Notes under the pieces: generated by a model
The model's input: only the letters and a program-made list of their open reading frames with translations
Database searches by the model: none
What the model was told of the DNA's origin: nothing
NCBI GenBank assembly: GCA_900757465.1
Contig: CAAENY010000137.1
Location: forward strand, 1-11,466
DNA length: 11,466 nucleotides
Direction: 5' to 3'
Origin: an uncultured Collinsella sp.
Lineage (GTDB): Bacteria; Actinomycetota; Coriobacteriia; Coriobacteriales; Coriobacteriaceae
Translations under genes and position numbers: made by a program
In this document: positions 1 through 5,509 of the stretch, piece by piece
Layout of the letters: the number at the start of each line of letters is the position of its first letter
How positions within the stretch are numbered: the first letter of the stretch is position 1

Positions 1-45
1 AATAGTTCCCGTTTTGCCCTTAAGCTGGCCATTCAAGGAACTATT
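1..45. repeat. Inverted repeat downstream of the GntR gene
   Basis: AATAGTTCC at 1-9 is the exact reverse complement of GGAACTATT at 37-45, with 27 nt between. It lies just after the stop codon of the leftward GntR gene, so it could form a stem-loop in that gene's 3' untranslated region. There is no adjoining U-tract, and the window edge cuts off any extension, so calling it a terminator is not justified. Confidence 0.35.
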
Positions 46-65
46 CCACCGCAACTAATAGACAG

Positions 66-824
66 TTAGCTCATACTGCTCTGATGGGTCTCGCTGCCGT
101 TATTGCGGCGGGTGACCGTTTCGTGGAGTAAAAAGAAGCTGGGAACCTGTTTGGTCTCGGTGTATTCCATAAGGATACCGTCGGCGTTGTAGGTCTGTCC
201 GCGTACAACAGCGAGTGCGTTAAAGTCGTCGAGATCGAGCACGCGTGCATCCTCGGGCGTGGGATGCTCAATCGTTACATCGCGTTTGCCCGTGGCAATC
301 TTAATGCCAAGGTCTTCTTCGAGGTAACGATAGATCGAGTCGTTGACAATCTCGGGTGTCAGCCCCGGTACCTGTGAGCTTAGGTAATAGGAGTCGTCGG
401 AGCACACGGCCCGTCCGTCTGCATAACGGATGCGTTTGGCACGCGTGAGCTCACAGCCTTCAGGAAACCCGGTAATCTTGGAGAGCGCCTTGTTGCAGAC
501 GAGGAGCTCAAAGACAGTAGTAACCGTTTTGAGCTCAAAGCCTCGGCTGGCCGCGATTTCCTTAAAGGTCTCGAGTCCGCCGCCACCACCACGACTCTTC
601 TCGTCACTGATGTTGCGAATGACGCGCATGCCTTTGCCTTGCTGGGGGAGCACGTAACCATCTGCCGCAAGCATCGAGATGGCGCGACGGACCGTCATAC
701 GCGAACAGTCAAACAGCTGCGTGAGCTCAGTCTCCGAAGGCAGATAACTCTGATAGGCGTAAGTGCCGTCGTCAATCGACTGCTTCACGTTGTCATAAAT
801 AGTTTGGAAGATGGCTCGCGCCAC
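66..824 (-). CDS. GntR family (HutC/TreR-type) transcriptional regulator
   Basis: This is a 252-residue DNA-binding repressor with an N-terminal winged helix-turn-helix (about residues 4-70). The segment SETELTQLFDCSRMTVRRAI carries the typical GntR recognition helix. A UTRA-type ligand domain follows (about 90-240). Length and layout fit the HutC/TreR subfamily, whose members often sense phosphorylated sugars. The start is GTG at 824, preceded by AGGAGA (830-835) at about 5-6 nt. The gene lies 65 bp downstream of the dehydrogenase gene on the same strand, so the two are probably cotranscribed and the regulator is probably autoregulated. By context it is the likely repressor of the dehydrogenase and the divergent PTS/GH4 genes, perhaps relieved by a phosphorylated alpha-glucoside. 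That ligand is inferred. A run of five glycines (residues 79-83) joins the two domains and is unusual. Family call firm, target set moderate. Confidence 0.9.
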   Translation of the reverse strand: MARAIFQTIYDNVKQSIDDGTYAYQSYLPSETELTQLFDCSRMTVRRAISMLAADGYVLPQQGKGMRVIRNISDEKSRGGGGGLETFKEIAASRGFELKTVTTVFELLVCNKALSKITGFPEGCELTRAKRIRYADGRAVCSDDSYYLSSQVPGLTPEIVNDSIYRYLEEDLGIKIATGKRDVTIEHPTPEDARVLDLDDFNALAVVRGQTYNADGILMEYTETKQVPSFFLLHETVTRRNNGSETHQSSMS

Positions 825-844
825 GACGGTCTCCTAGAGCTGAG

Positions 845-876
845 TGCGCGAGCGGTGGATGAGGACCGCTCGCGCA
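845..876 (-). other. Intercistronic stem-loop between dehydrogenase and regulator genes
   Basis: A perfect 12-bp GC-rich inverted repeat: TGCGCGAGCGGT at 845-856 pairs with ACCGCTCGCGCA at 865-876 around an 8-nt loop. It begins 13 nt beyond the dehydrogenase stop and ends before the GntR ribosome-binding site. No U-tract follows on the minus strand, so it is more likely an mRNA-stabilising or processing element, or a partial terminator, than a full intrinsic terminator. Confidence 0.6.
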
Positions 877-889
877 GGTGTCGATCGAT

Positions 890-1915
890 TTACTTGCTGG
901 GGTCGATTATATATTTACCCATGGCACGCAGAGCTGGGTCTGACAGGATGGCGCCGAGTTCGTCGAGGGAAGCCACCTTGGCGACCATCGAGGATACGTC
1001 GAGCCTGCCAGAGTCGATGAGCTCGAGCGCGCGACGCTGCGTATAAGGGTTGATGTAGGACGAGGTAAGCACAAGCTCCTTCTGGAAGACCTCGAAGGGC
1101 TTGACGGTGATTGTCTCATCGGGCTTGGTGAGGCCGAACATCATGACCGTAGCCTTGTGGCCGGCAATCTGGATGGCCTGCTCGATGGTGACGGGCTTGC
1201 CAACACACTCGATAACGACATCGACGTTGCCGACGCCCTCCTGCTTCAGGCGGGCCGGGACATCCTCGTGGATGGAATCAATTGCCAGGTCGGCGCCGAG
1301 TTTGAGCGCAACCTCGCGCTTGCCTTCGACAGGCTCGAGCAAGACGACCTTGGTGGCGCCGGCGTTTTTGGCGAGCTGCATCATGAGCAGACCGATCATG
1401 CCACCGCCGATAACGACAACTGTGCTGCCGGGCTTGATGTTGCACATATCGATGCCGTGCAGGCAGCAGGCGACGGGCTCGGTCATGGCGCCCTGCTCAA
1501 AGCTGGTGTGATCGCCCAACTTGTAGACTTGCTGCATATCGACGGAGCAGTACTCGGCAAAGCCGCCGTTAACGGTGGTGCCGTAACCGGTCATATGCTC
1601 GCAGTAGTGGTTGATTCCGTCGCGGCAGGGTTCGCAGCAGCCGCAGGGATGGTTTGGGTCGATGCACACGCGATCGCCCGGTTTAAAGCCGGTGACATCG
1701 CTGCCCACGGCCTCGACAACGCCCGCAAACTCATGACCAAGGATCGTGGGCGGGGTAACGTCGGCTGCACCCTTGTCGCCTTCATAGATATGCACGTCGG
1801 TGCCGCAGACGCCGCAAGCTTTGACGTTGATCAGAACGTCACGCTTGCCCACGGTCGGTTTTGTCGAATCCTCGACCCTGAGATCGTGCTTTCCATAGAA
1901 GACCGCGCTTTTCAT
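890..1915 (-). CDS. Zinc-dependent medium-chain dehydrogenase (sorbitol/alcohol dehydrogenase-like)
   Basis: A 341-residue MDR-superfamily oxidoreductase, normal length for the family. Predicted catalytic zinc ligands are Cys37 (in CGVCGTD) and His61-Glu62 (in GHEFAG). The structural zinc lobe has Cys91, Cys94, Cys97 and Cys105. The Rossmann segment VVVIGGGMIG (about 166-175) is followed by an acidic residue, Glu194, at the end of the next strand (LLEP), which favours NAD over NADP. The overall sequence resembles sorbitol, threonine and butanediol dehydrogenases, and the exact substrate cannot be read from it. The start ATG at 1915 has AAGGAG about 6 nt upstream. The gene leads a probable two-gene operon with the GntR regulator and is divergent from an alpha-glucoside PTS, so a polyol or sugar released from the imported glycoside is a reasonable substrate guess. 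Family firm, substrate inferred. Confidence 0.88.
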   Translation of the reverse strand: MKSAVFYGKHDLRVEDSTKPTVGKRDVLINVKACGVCGTDVHIYEGDKGAADVTPPTILGHEFAGVVEAVGSDVTGFKPGDRVCIDPNHPCGCCEPCRDGINHYCEHMTGYGTTVNGGFAEYCSVDMQQVYKLGDHTSFEQGAMTEPVACCLHGIDMCNIKPGSTVVVIGGGMIGLLMMQLAKNAGATKVVLLEPVEGKREVALKLGADLAIDSIHEDVPARLKQEGVGNVDVVIECVGKPVTIEQAIQIAGHKATVMMFGLTKPDETITVKPFEVFQKELVLTSSYINPYTQRRALELIDSGRLDVSSMVAKVASLDELGAILSDPALRAMGKYIIDPSK

Positions 1916-1951
1916 GGTGACTCCTTAACGTAGCGGTGAATGTTGTAATGA

Positions 1952-1980
1952 AGTATAGGTATGTCTATAGATATAGACAA
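1952..1980 (-). promoter_or_regulatory. Promoter of the dehydrogenase-gntR operon
   Basis: On the minus strand a -35-like TTGTCT (1975-1980) is separated by exactly 17 bp from a strong -10 TATACT (1952-1957). The operator-like palindrome at 1962-1979 fills the spacer and overlaps the -35, an arrangement typical of direct repression. Predicted transcription starts about 30 nt before the ATG at 1915. Confidence 0.6.
1962..1979. promoter_or_regulatory. Operator-like palindrome O1 (probable GntR site)
   Basis: TGTCTATA and TATAGACA form a perfect 8-bp inverted repeat around a 2-nt centre. The right arm continues as TAGACAAG, the core shared with O2 and O3. It overlaps the dehydrogenase promoter. 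Operators of HutC/TreR-type GntR proteins are short palindromes of similar size. Assignment to the GntR protein encoded at 66-824 is inference from position. Confidence 0.55.
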
Positions 1981-1981
1981 G

Positions 1982-1995
1982 CACATCTAGACAAG
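1982..1995. promoter_or_regulatory. Operator-like site O2
   Basis: The plus strand reads CACATCTAGACAAG. Its complement, CTTGTCTAGATGTG, matches O3 at 12 of 14 positions. It is centred 18 bp from O1, so two dimers could bind side by side upstream of the dehydrogenase promoter. The second half-site is weaker than the first. Confidence 0.45.
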
Positions 1996-2061
1996 TAGAA
2001 AAGAAATTTATAATGCAGCCATCAGCTATGTCAGATTTAACAGGCGAAATACTGGACATAT

Positions 2062-2092
2062 ACCGTTTACGGCCAATAATCAACCGTTTACC
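2062..2092. repeat. Direct repeat ACCGTTTAC with 21-bp period
   Basis: ACCGTTTAC occurs at 2062-2070 and again at 2083-2091, exactly two helical turns apart, in the control region between the divergent operons. The spacing suggests a second DNA-binding protein, perhaps an activator or a catabolite regulator, bound on one face upstream of the PTS promoter. No known regulator was recognised. Confidence 0.35.
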
Positions 2093-2112
2093 GACCGTAG
2101 TATTTATGCTAA

Positions 2113-2126
2113 CTTGTCTAGATAAG
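2113..2126. promoter_or_regulatory. Operator-like site O3 at the PTS promoter
   Basis: CTTGTCTAGATAAG is a near-palindrome (one mismatched pair) around a CTAG centre, related to O1 and O2. It sits immediately before a -10-like TATGAT (2130-2135). A repressor bound there would cover the promoter spacer, which fits control by the GntR protein. Confidence 0.5.
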
Positions 2127-2129
2127 CGA

Positions 2130-2135
2130 TATGAT
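2130..2135 (+). promoter_or_regulatory. Possible -10 of the PTS/GH4 operon
   Basis: TATGAT is a good -10-like hexamer directly after O3. No convincing -35 lies 16-18 bp upstream, so the promoter may be weak or activator-dependent, possibly through the repeats at 2062-2092. This start point implies a leader of about 130 nt before the PTS start codon. Confidence 0.35.
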
Positions 2136-2209
2136 AAAAATAGAAGCGCAAGAAGTCAGGGAAGCGGGCCCACCCGTCCTATTGCACGAGGTACACGCAA
2201 ACGGCGCGT

Positions 2210-2239
2210 CTGCGGTCTCGAGTGAAGCCAAAACCGCAG
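2210..2239 (+). other. Stem-loop in the PTS leader
   Basis: CTGCGGT (2210-2216) pairs perfectly with ACCGCAG (2233-2239), leaving a 16-nt loop that contains an alternative in-frame GTG (2222). It lies just upstream of the PTS ribosome-binding site (2253-2262). There is no U-tract, and a regulatory role is unproven. Confidence 0.35.
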
Positions 2240-2272
2240 TCGCTCCGAATGAAGAGAGGGGGATTCCCCGTC

Positions 2273-3883
2273 ATGATGCAAAAGATACAACGTTTCGGCG
2301 GTGCAATGTACACGCCTGCAATTCTTTTCGCATTTTCCGGAATCGTCGTCGGCCTGGGTACGTTGTTTACCACCGAGGCGATCTTTGGCGAGATGGCCAC
2401 TGCGGGCCATCTTTGGTTTGATTGCTGGAATGTGCTGCTCCAGGGTGGTTGGACGCTCTTTAACCAGATGCCGTTGCTGTTTTGCGTAGCGTTGCCAATC
2501 TCGCTCGCGAACAAGCAGAACGCTCGCTGCTGCATGGAGGCTTTGGCCATCTACCTTACCTTCAACTACTTTGTAAGCACAATCTTGGGGCAGTGGGGCC
2601 CTGTCTTTGGTGTCGACTATTCTGTCGAGGCGGGCAGCGGTACTGGTCTTGCCACTATCGCAAGCATCAAAACGCTTGACATGGGCATCATGGGCGCGCT
2701 TATTATCTCTGGTATCGCCACGATGCTGCATAACAAGTTCTTCGACACCGAACTTCCTGAGTGGCTGGGCGTGTTCTCGGGCTCTGTGTTCATCTATATG
2801 ATCGGTTTCTTCGTTATGGTTCCGGTCGCTCTTATCGCCTGCCTGGTGTGGCCGCATGTTCAGGCTGCTATCTCCGCCTTCCAGGGATTCATCCTTTCCG
2901 CCGGTACGTTCGGCGTTGGCGTCTTTGCTTTCTTCGAGCGCGTGCTGATCCCTACAGGCCTGCACCACTTTATCTATACGCCGTTCTATTACGACAACGC
3001 GGCGGTCAACGGCGGCATCTTTGCTGCTTGGGCCAACATCCTGCCCCAACTGGCTGCCGATCCGAGCATTGCTCTTAAGGATGCCGCACCCTGGGCTGCC
3101 TATACCTGCCCTGGTTGGACTAAGGTCTTCGGCTCGCTTGGCGTTGCCATTGCGTTTTATATGACCGCCAAACCCGAGCGCAAGCAGCGCGTCAAGGCTC
3201 TGCTCATTCCCGTCACCCTTACCGCTATGCTTTGCGGTATTACCGAGCCGCTTGACTTCACCTTCCTGTTCATCGCGCCCGGCCTGTTCGTCGTCCACTG
3301 CGTGCTCGGAGCGCTTGGCTGCATGGCTCAAAACCTCCTTGGCGTCGTGGGTATCTTCGACGGCGGCATCATCTCGATGCTCTCGTGGGACTGGCTGCCC
3401 CTTTGGGCCGCACACGGTCTGCAGTACGCCATCTCCATCCTTGTCGGTCTGTGCTTTACCGCTCTTTGGGTTGTGGTCTTCCGTTTCCTGATCGTCAAGT
3501 TCGACTTTAAGACCCCCGGTCGCGAGGATGACGATGTTGAGGTCGAGCTCAAGTCCAAGGCCGACTACAAGCAAAAGCAGGGCGGTGCTGCTGCTGGCAA
3601 ATCGGCCGCCCAGAGTAAAGATGATGAGCGCTTGGTGCTTGCCGAGAACATCCTCGATCTGCTCGGTGGCACGGATAACATCATCGATGTAACGAACTGC
3701 GCTACCCGTCTGCGCGTTAACGTCAAGGACAAGAGCGTCGTTGCACCCGAGGCTTCCTTCAAGGCGATCGGTACGCATGGCTTGGTGGTCCAAGGTCAGT
3801 CAATCCAGGTCATCGTCGGCCTTAGCGTCCCGCAGGTTCGCGAGAAGTTCGAGAGTCTTCTGAAGTTCGAGACTCTTCTGTAA
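2273..3883 (+). CDS. PTS alpha-glucoside-type permease, EIICB
   Basis: A membrane permease of the glucose-superfamily PTS that imports and phosphorylates an alpha-glucoside such as maltose or a related disaccharide. The chosen ATG at 2273 gives 536 residues, follows AGAGAGGGGG (2253-2262) and yields the family-typical N-terminus MMQKIQRFGGAMYTP. Longer in-frame starts exist at 2222 (GTG) and 2249 (ATG). EIIC is a multi-spanning region (about 1-410) with the conserved GITEP motif at 322-326. A charged, alanine-rich linker (about 415-455) leads to EIIB (about 456-536) with phospho-acceptor Cys476 in NCATRLR. No EIIA domain is fused or encoded nearby, so phosphate must come from an EIIA elsewhere. 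The C-terminus FESLLKFETLL reflects an 18-bp tandem duplication. GH4 follows 155 bp downstream. Substrate inferred from family and neighbour. Confidence 0.9.
   Translation: MMQKIQRFGGAMYTPAILFAFSGIVVGLGTLFTTEAIFGEMATAGHLWFDCWNVLLQGGWTLFNQMPLLFCVALPISLANKQNARCCMEALAIYLTFNYFVSTILGQWGPVFGVDYSVEAGSGTGLATIASIKTLDMGIMGALIISGIATMLHNKFFDTELPEWLGVFSGSVFIYMIGFFVMVPVALIACLVWPHVQAAISAFQGFILSAGTFGVGVFAFFERVLIPTGLHHFIYTPFYYDNAAVNGGIFAAWANILPQLAADPSIALKDAAPWAAYTCPGWTKVFGSLGVAIAFYMTAKPERKQRVKALLIPVTLTAMLCGITEPLDFTFLFIAPGLFVVHCVLGALGCMAQNLLGVVGIFDGGIISMLSWDWLPLWAAHGLQYAISILVGLCFTALWVVVFRFLIVKFDFKTPGREDDDVEVELKSKADYKQKQGGAAAGKSAAQSKDDERLVLAENILDLLGGTDNIIDVTNCATRLRVNVKDKSVVAPEASFKAIGTHGLVVQGQSIQVIVGLSVPQVREKFESLLKFETLL
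3845..3880 (+). repeat. 18-bp tandem duplication at the 3' end of the PTS gene
   Basis: AAGTTCGAGAGTCTTCTG (3845-3862) is followed directly by AAGTTCGAGACTCTTCTG (3863-3880), with one difference, just before the TAA stop. It adds a second KFE-(S/T)-LL unit to the EIIB tail. It is in frame and looks like a recent slippage or duplication event. Confidence 0.8.
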
Positions 3884-3901
3884 ACCATCGTCCATCGAAA
3901 C

Positions 3902-3941
3902 AATCGGCCTTGCAGAGCCGGTATGCACCGCAAGGCCGATT
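3902..3941 (+). other. Intercistronic stem-loop between PTS and GH4 genes
   Basis: AATCGGCCTTGC (3902-3913) pairs perfectly over 12 bp with GCAAGGCCGATT (3930-3941). The 16-nt interval can form a further short GGT/ACC stem. It lies 18 nt after the PTS stop and about 97 nt before the GH4 start. The sequence after it is A-rich rather than T-rich, so it is not a standard intrinsic terminator. It may set relative expression of the two genes by processing or 3'-end protection. Confidence 0.6.
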
Positions 3942-4038
3942 CTAGAGATAAAAAACTCCACTTCTAGGTAACAATTCCAAACCGTGCAGGCCGCGTACGG
4001 GGATGGATTGAGCAAGCGGCCAGAATGAGGAGGACATC

Positions 4039-5382
4039 ATGTCCAAGAAAAACTATGCCGTGACCATTGCCGGCGGTGGCTCTACCTTCACCCCGGGCAT
4101 CGCTCTGATGCTGCTTGAGGAGCGCGACCGCTTTCCGGTCAACAAGGTGACCTTCTACGATAACAACGCCGAGCGCCAGGAGACCGTGGCCAAGGCCTGC
4201 GAGATCTACTTCCACGAGAACGCCCCCGAGGTTGAGTTTAGCTACACCACCGACCCCGAGACCGCATTCACCGGGACCGATTTCGTCCTTGCTCACATCC
4301 GCGTCGGCCTGTACGCCATGCGTGAGCTCGACGAGAAGATTCCTCTCAAGTACGGCTGCGTTGGTCAAGAGACCTGCGGTGCCGGCGGTATCGCCTACGG
4401 CATGCGCTCCATCGGTGGTGTCATCGAGATCCTCGACTACATGGAGAAGTACAGCCCCAACGCCTGGATGCTCAACTACTCCAACCCCGCGGCCATCGTC
4501 GCCGAGGCCTGCCGCGTGCTGCGCCCCAACAGCCGCATCATCAACATCTGCGACATGCCGATTGACCTCATGGATAAGATGAGCCGTATGTGCGGCATCA
4601 AGGATCGTCGCGAGCTGCAGTATAGCTACTACGGCCTCAACCACTTTGGTTGGTGGAGCAAGATCTACGACAAGGACGGCAACGACCTCATGCCGCAGAT
4701 TAAGGAGCACATGGCTAAGAACGGCTACCTGGACGGCATCGAGCACGAGGCCGGTAAGGAGCAGCATGTCGAGGAGAGCTGGATTCACACCTTCGGCAAG
4801 GCCAAGGATGTCTATGCTGTCGATCCCGAGACGATTCCCAATACCTACCTCAAGTATTACCTGTACCCGGACTATGTCGTCGAGACGTCTGACCCCAACT
4901 ACACTCGCGCCAATGAGGTTATGGACGGCCGCGAGAAGAAGGTCTTTGGCGCTTGCCGCGACATCATCGCCAAGGGTACTGCCAAGGACGGCGGCTTTGA
5001 GCCGGATGTACATGCCAACTACATCGTCGACCTTGCCTGCGCACTGGCCGAGAACACGCTCGAGCGCTTCCTGCTGATCGTCCCCAACGATGGCGCTGTG
5101 CCCAACTTCGACCCGACGGCCATGGTCGAGGTGCCTTGCATCGTCGGTTCCAACGGCTTTGAGAAGATCTGCCAGGGCCCGATTCCGCAGTTCCAGAAGG
5201 GCCTGATGGAGCAGCAGGTTTCCGTCGAGAAGCTCGTTGTCCAGGCTTGGGTCGAGGGCAGCTACCAGAAGCTCTGGCAGGCGCTCACGCTCTCCAAGAC
5301 CATTCCTTCGGCAAGCGTTGCTAAGCAGATCCTGGACGAGCTCATCGAGGCCAACAAGGATTTCTGGCCTGAGCTTAAGTAA
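4039..5382 (+). CDS. 6-phospho-alpha-glucosidase, glycoside hydrolase family 4
   Basis: A cytoplasmic GH4 enzyme that hydrolyses 6'-phosphorylated alpha-glucosides made by the PTS, releasing glucose 6-phosphate and an aglycone. The 447 residues match GlvA/AglB-type enzymes (about 440). The N-terminal NAD-binding motif is IAGGGSTFTPG (residues 10-20). Cys171-Asp172 (in NICDMP) and His202 (in GLNHFGW) correspond to the metal ligands and catalytic Asp known in this family. A tyrosine-rich segment, IPNTYLKYYLY (266-276), lies where the catalytic Tyr is expected. GH4 enzymes use NAD and a divalent metal in an oxidation-elimination mechanism. The ATG at 4039 has AGGAGGA (4028-4034) 4 nt upstream. 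The gene follows the PTS permease on the same strand and is probably cotranscribed. The CDM(P) signature favours alpha- over beta-glucosides. The specific disaccharide is not determined. Confidence 0.93.
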   Translation: MSKKNYAVTIAGGGSTFTPGIALMLLEERDRFPVNKVTFYDNNAERQETVAKACEIYFHENAPEVEFSYTTDPETAFTGTDFVLAHIRVGLYAMRELDEKIPLKYGCVGQETCGAGGIAYGMRSIGGVIEILDYMEKYSPNAWMLNYSNPAAIVAEACRVLRPNSRIINICDMPIDLMDKMSRMCGIKDRRELQYSYYGLNHFGWWSKIYDKDGNDLMPQIKEHMAKNGYLDGIEHEAGKEQHVEESWIHTFGKAKDVYAVDPETIPNTYLKYYLYPDYVVETSDPNYTRANEVMDGREKKVFGACRDIIAKGTAKDGGFEPDVHANYIVDLACALAENTLERFLLIVPNDGAVPNFDPTAMVEVPCIVGSNGFEKICQGPIPQFQKGLMEQQVSVEKLVVQAWVEGSYQKLWQALTLSKTIPSASVAKQILDELIEANKDFWPELK

Positions 5383-5422
5383 GGACTACTGTCTCGAACC
5401 CTCACACATCTCTGCTTCATTT

Positions 5423-5466
5423 GCGCCGCCGCGGCGTCCGGATTCGCCCGGATGCTGCGGCGGCGC
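5423..5466 (+). terminator. GC-rich stem-loop after GH4, possible terminator
   Basis: A 19-nt arm (5423-5441) pairs with 5448-5466 around a 6-nt loop. All pairs are Watson-Crick except two G-U. It starts 41 nt after the GH4 stop. The downstream sequence TATACTTATGCAGTTT is T-rich but lacks a real T-run, so termination may be partial. The -10-like TATACT of ychF abuts the hairpin, putting terminator and next promoter back to back. Confidence 0.5.
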
Positions 5467-5472
5467 TATACT
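5467..5472 (+). promoter_or_regulatory. Possible -10 of ychF
   Basis: TATACT directly follows the hairpin and lies 38 bp before the ychF GTG. The matching -35 position falls inside the hairpin loop and right arm (about TTCGCC at 5443-5448, 18-bp spacing) and is weak. The -10 is convincing in sequence, but the promoter as a whole is tentative. Confidence 0.4.
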
Positions 5473-5509
5473 TATGCAGTTTGAAGTACCTGTACCAAAA
5501 GGAGCTGTC

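Noticed and set aside
59..64. TAGACA downstream of gntR as a further operator
   Set aside because: A single hexamer with no inverted partner, located after the stop codon.
2013..2225. 70-codon rightward reading frame in the divergent control region
   Set aside because: It has no ribosome-binding site, overlaps O3, the direct repeats and the PTS promoter, and resembles no protein family.
2131..2421. 96-codon frame starting at the PTS leader as a possible leader peptide
   Set aside because: It runs deep into the PTS gene in another frame, has no Shine-Dalgarno, and its composition looks like a shadow.
3902..3941. Intrinsic terminator between the PTS and GH4 genes
   Set aside because: The stem is strong but is followed by A-rich sequence, and the two genes are functionally paired, so full termination is unlikely.
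3989..4021. GGCCGC/GCGGCC inverted repeat before the GH4 start
   Set aside because: Only 6 bp with a 21-nt loop in GC-rich DNA; weak and probably chance.
3964..5013. 349-codon leftward frame opposite GH4
   Set aside because: Antisense shadow of a GC-rich gene. The GH4 frame has clear family motifs, and this one has none.
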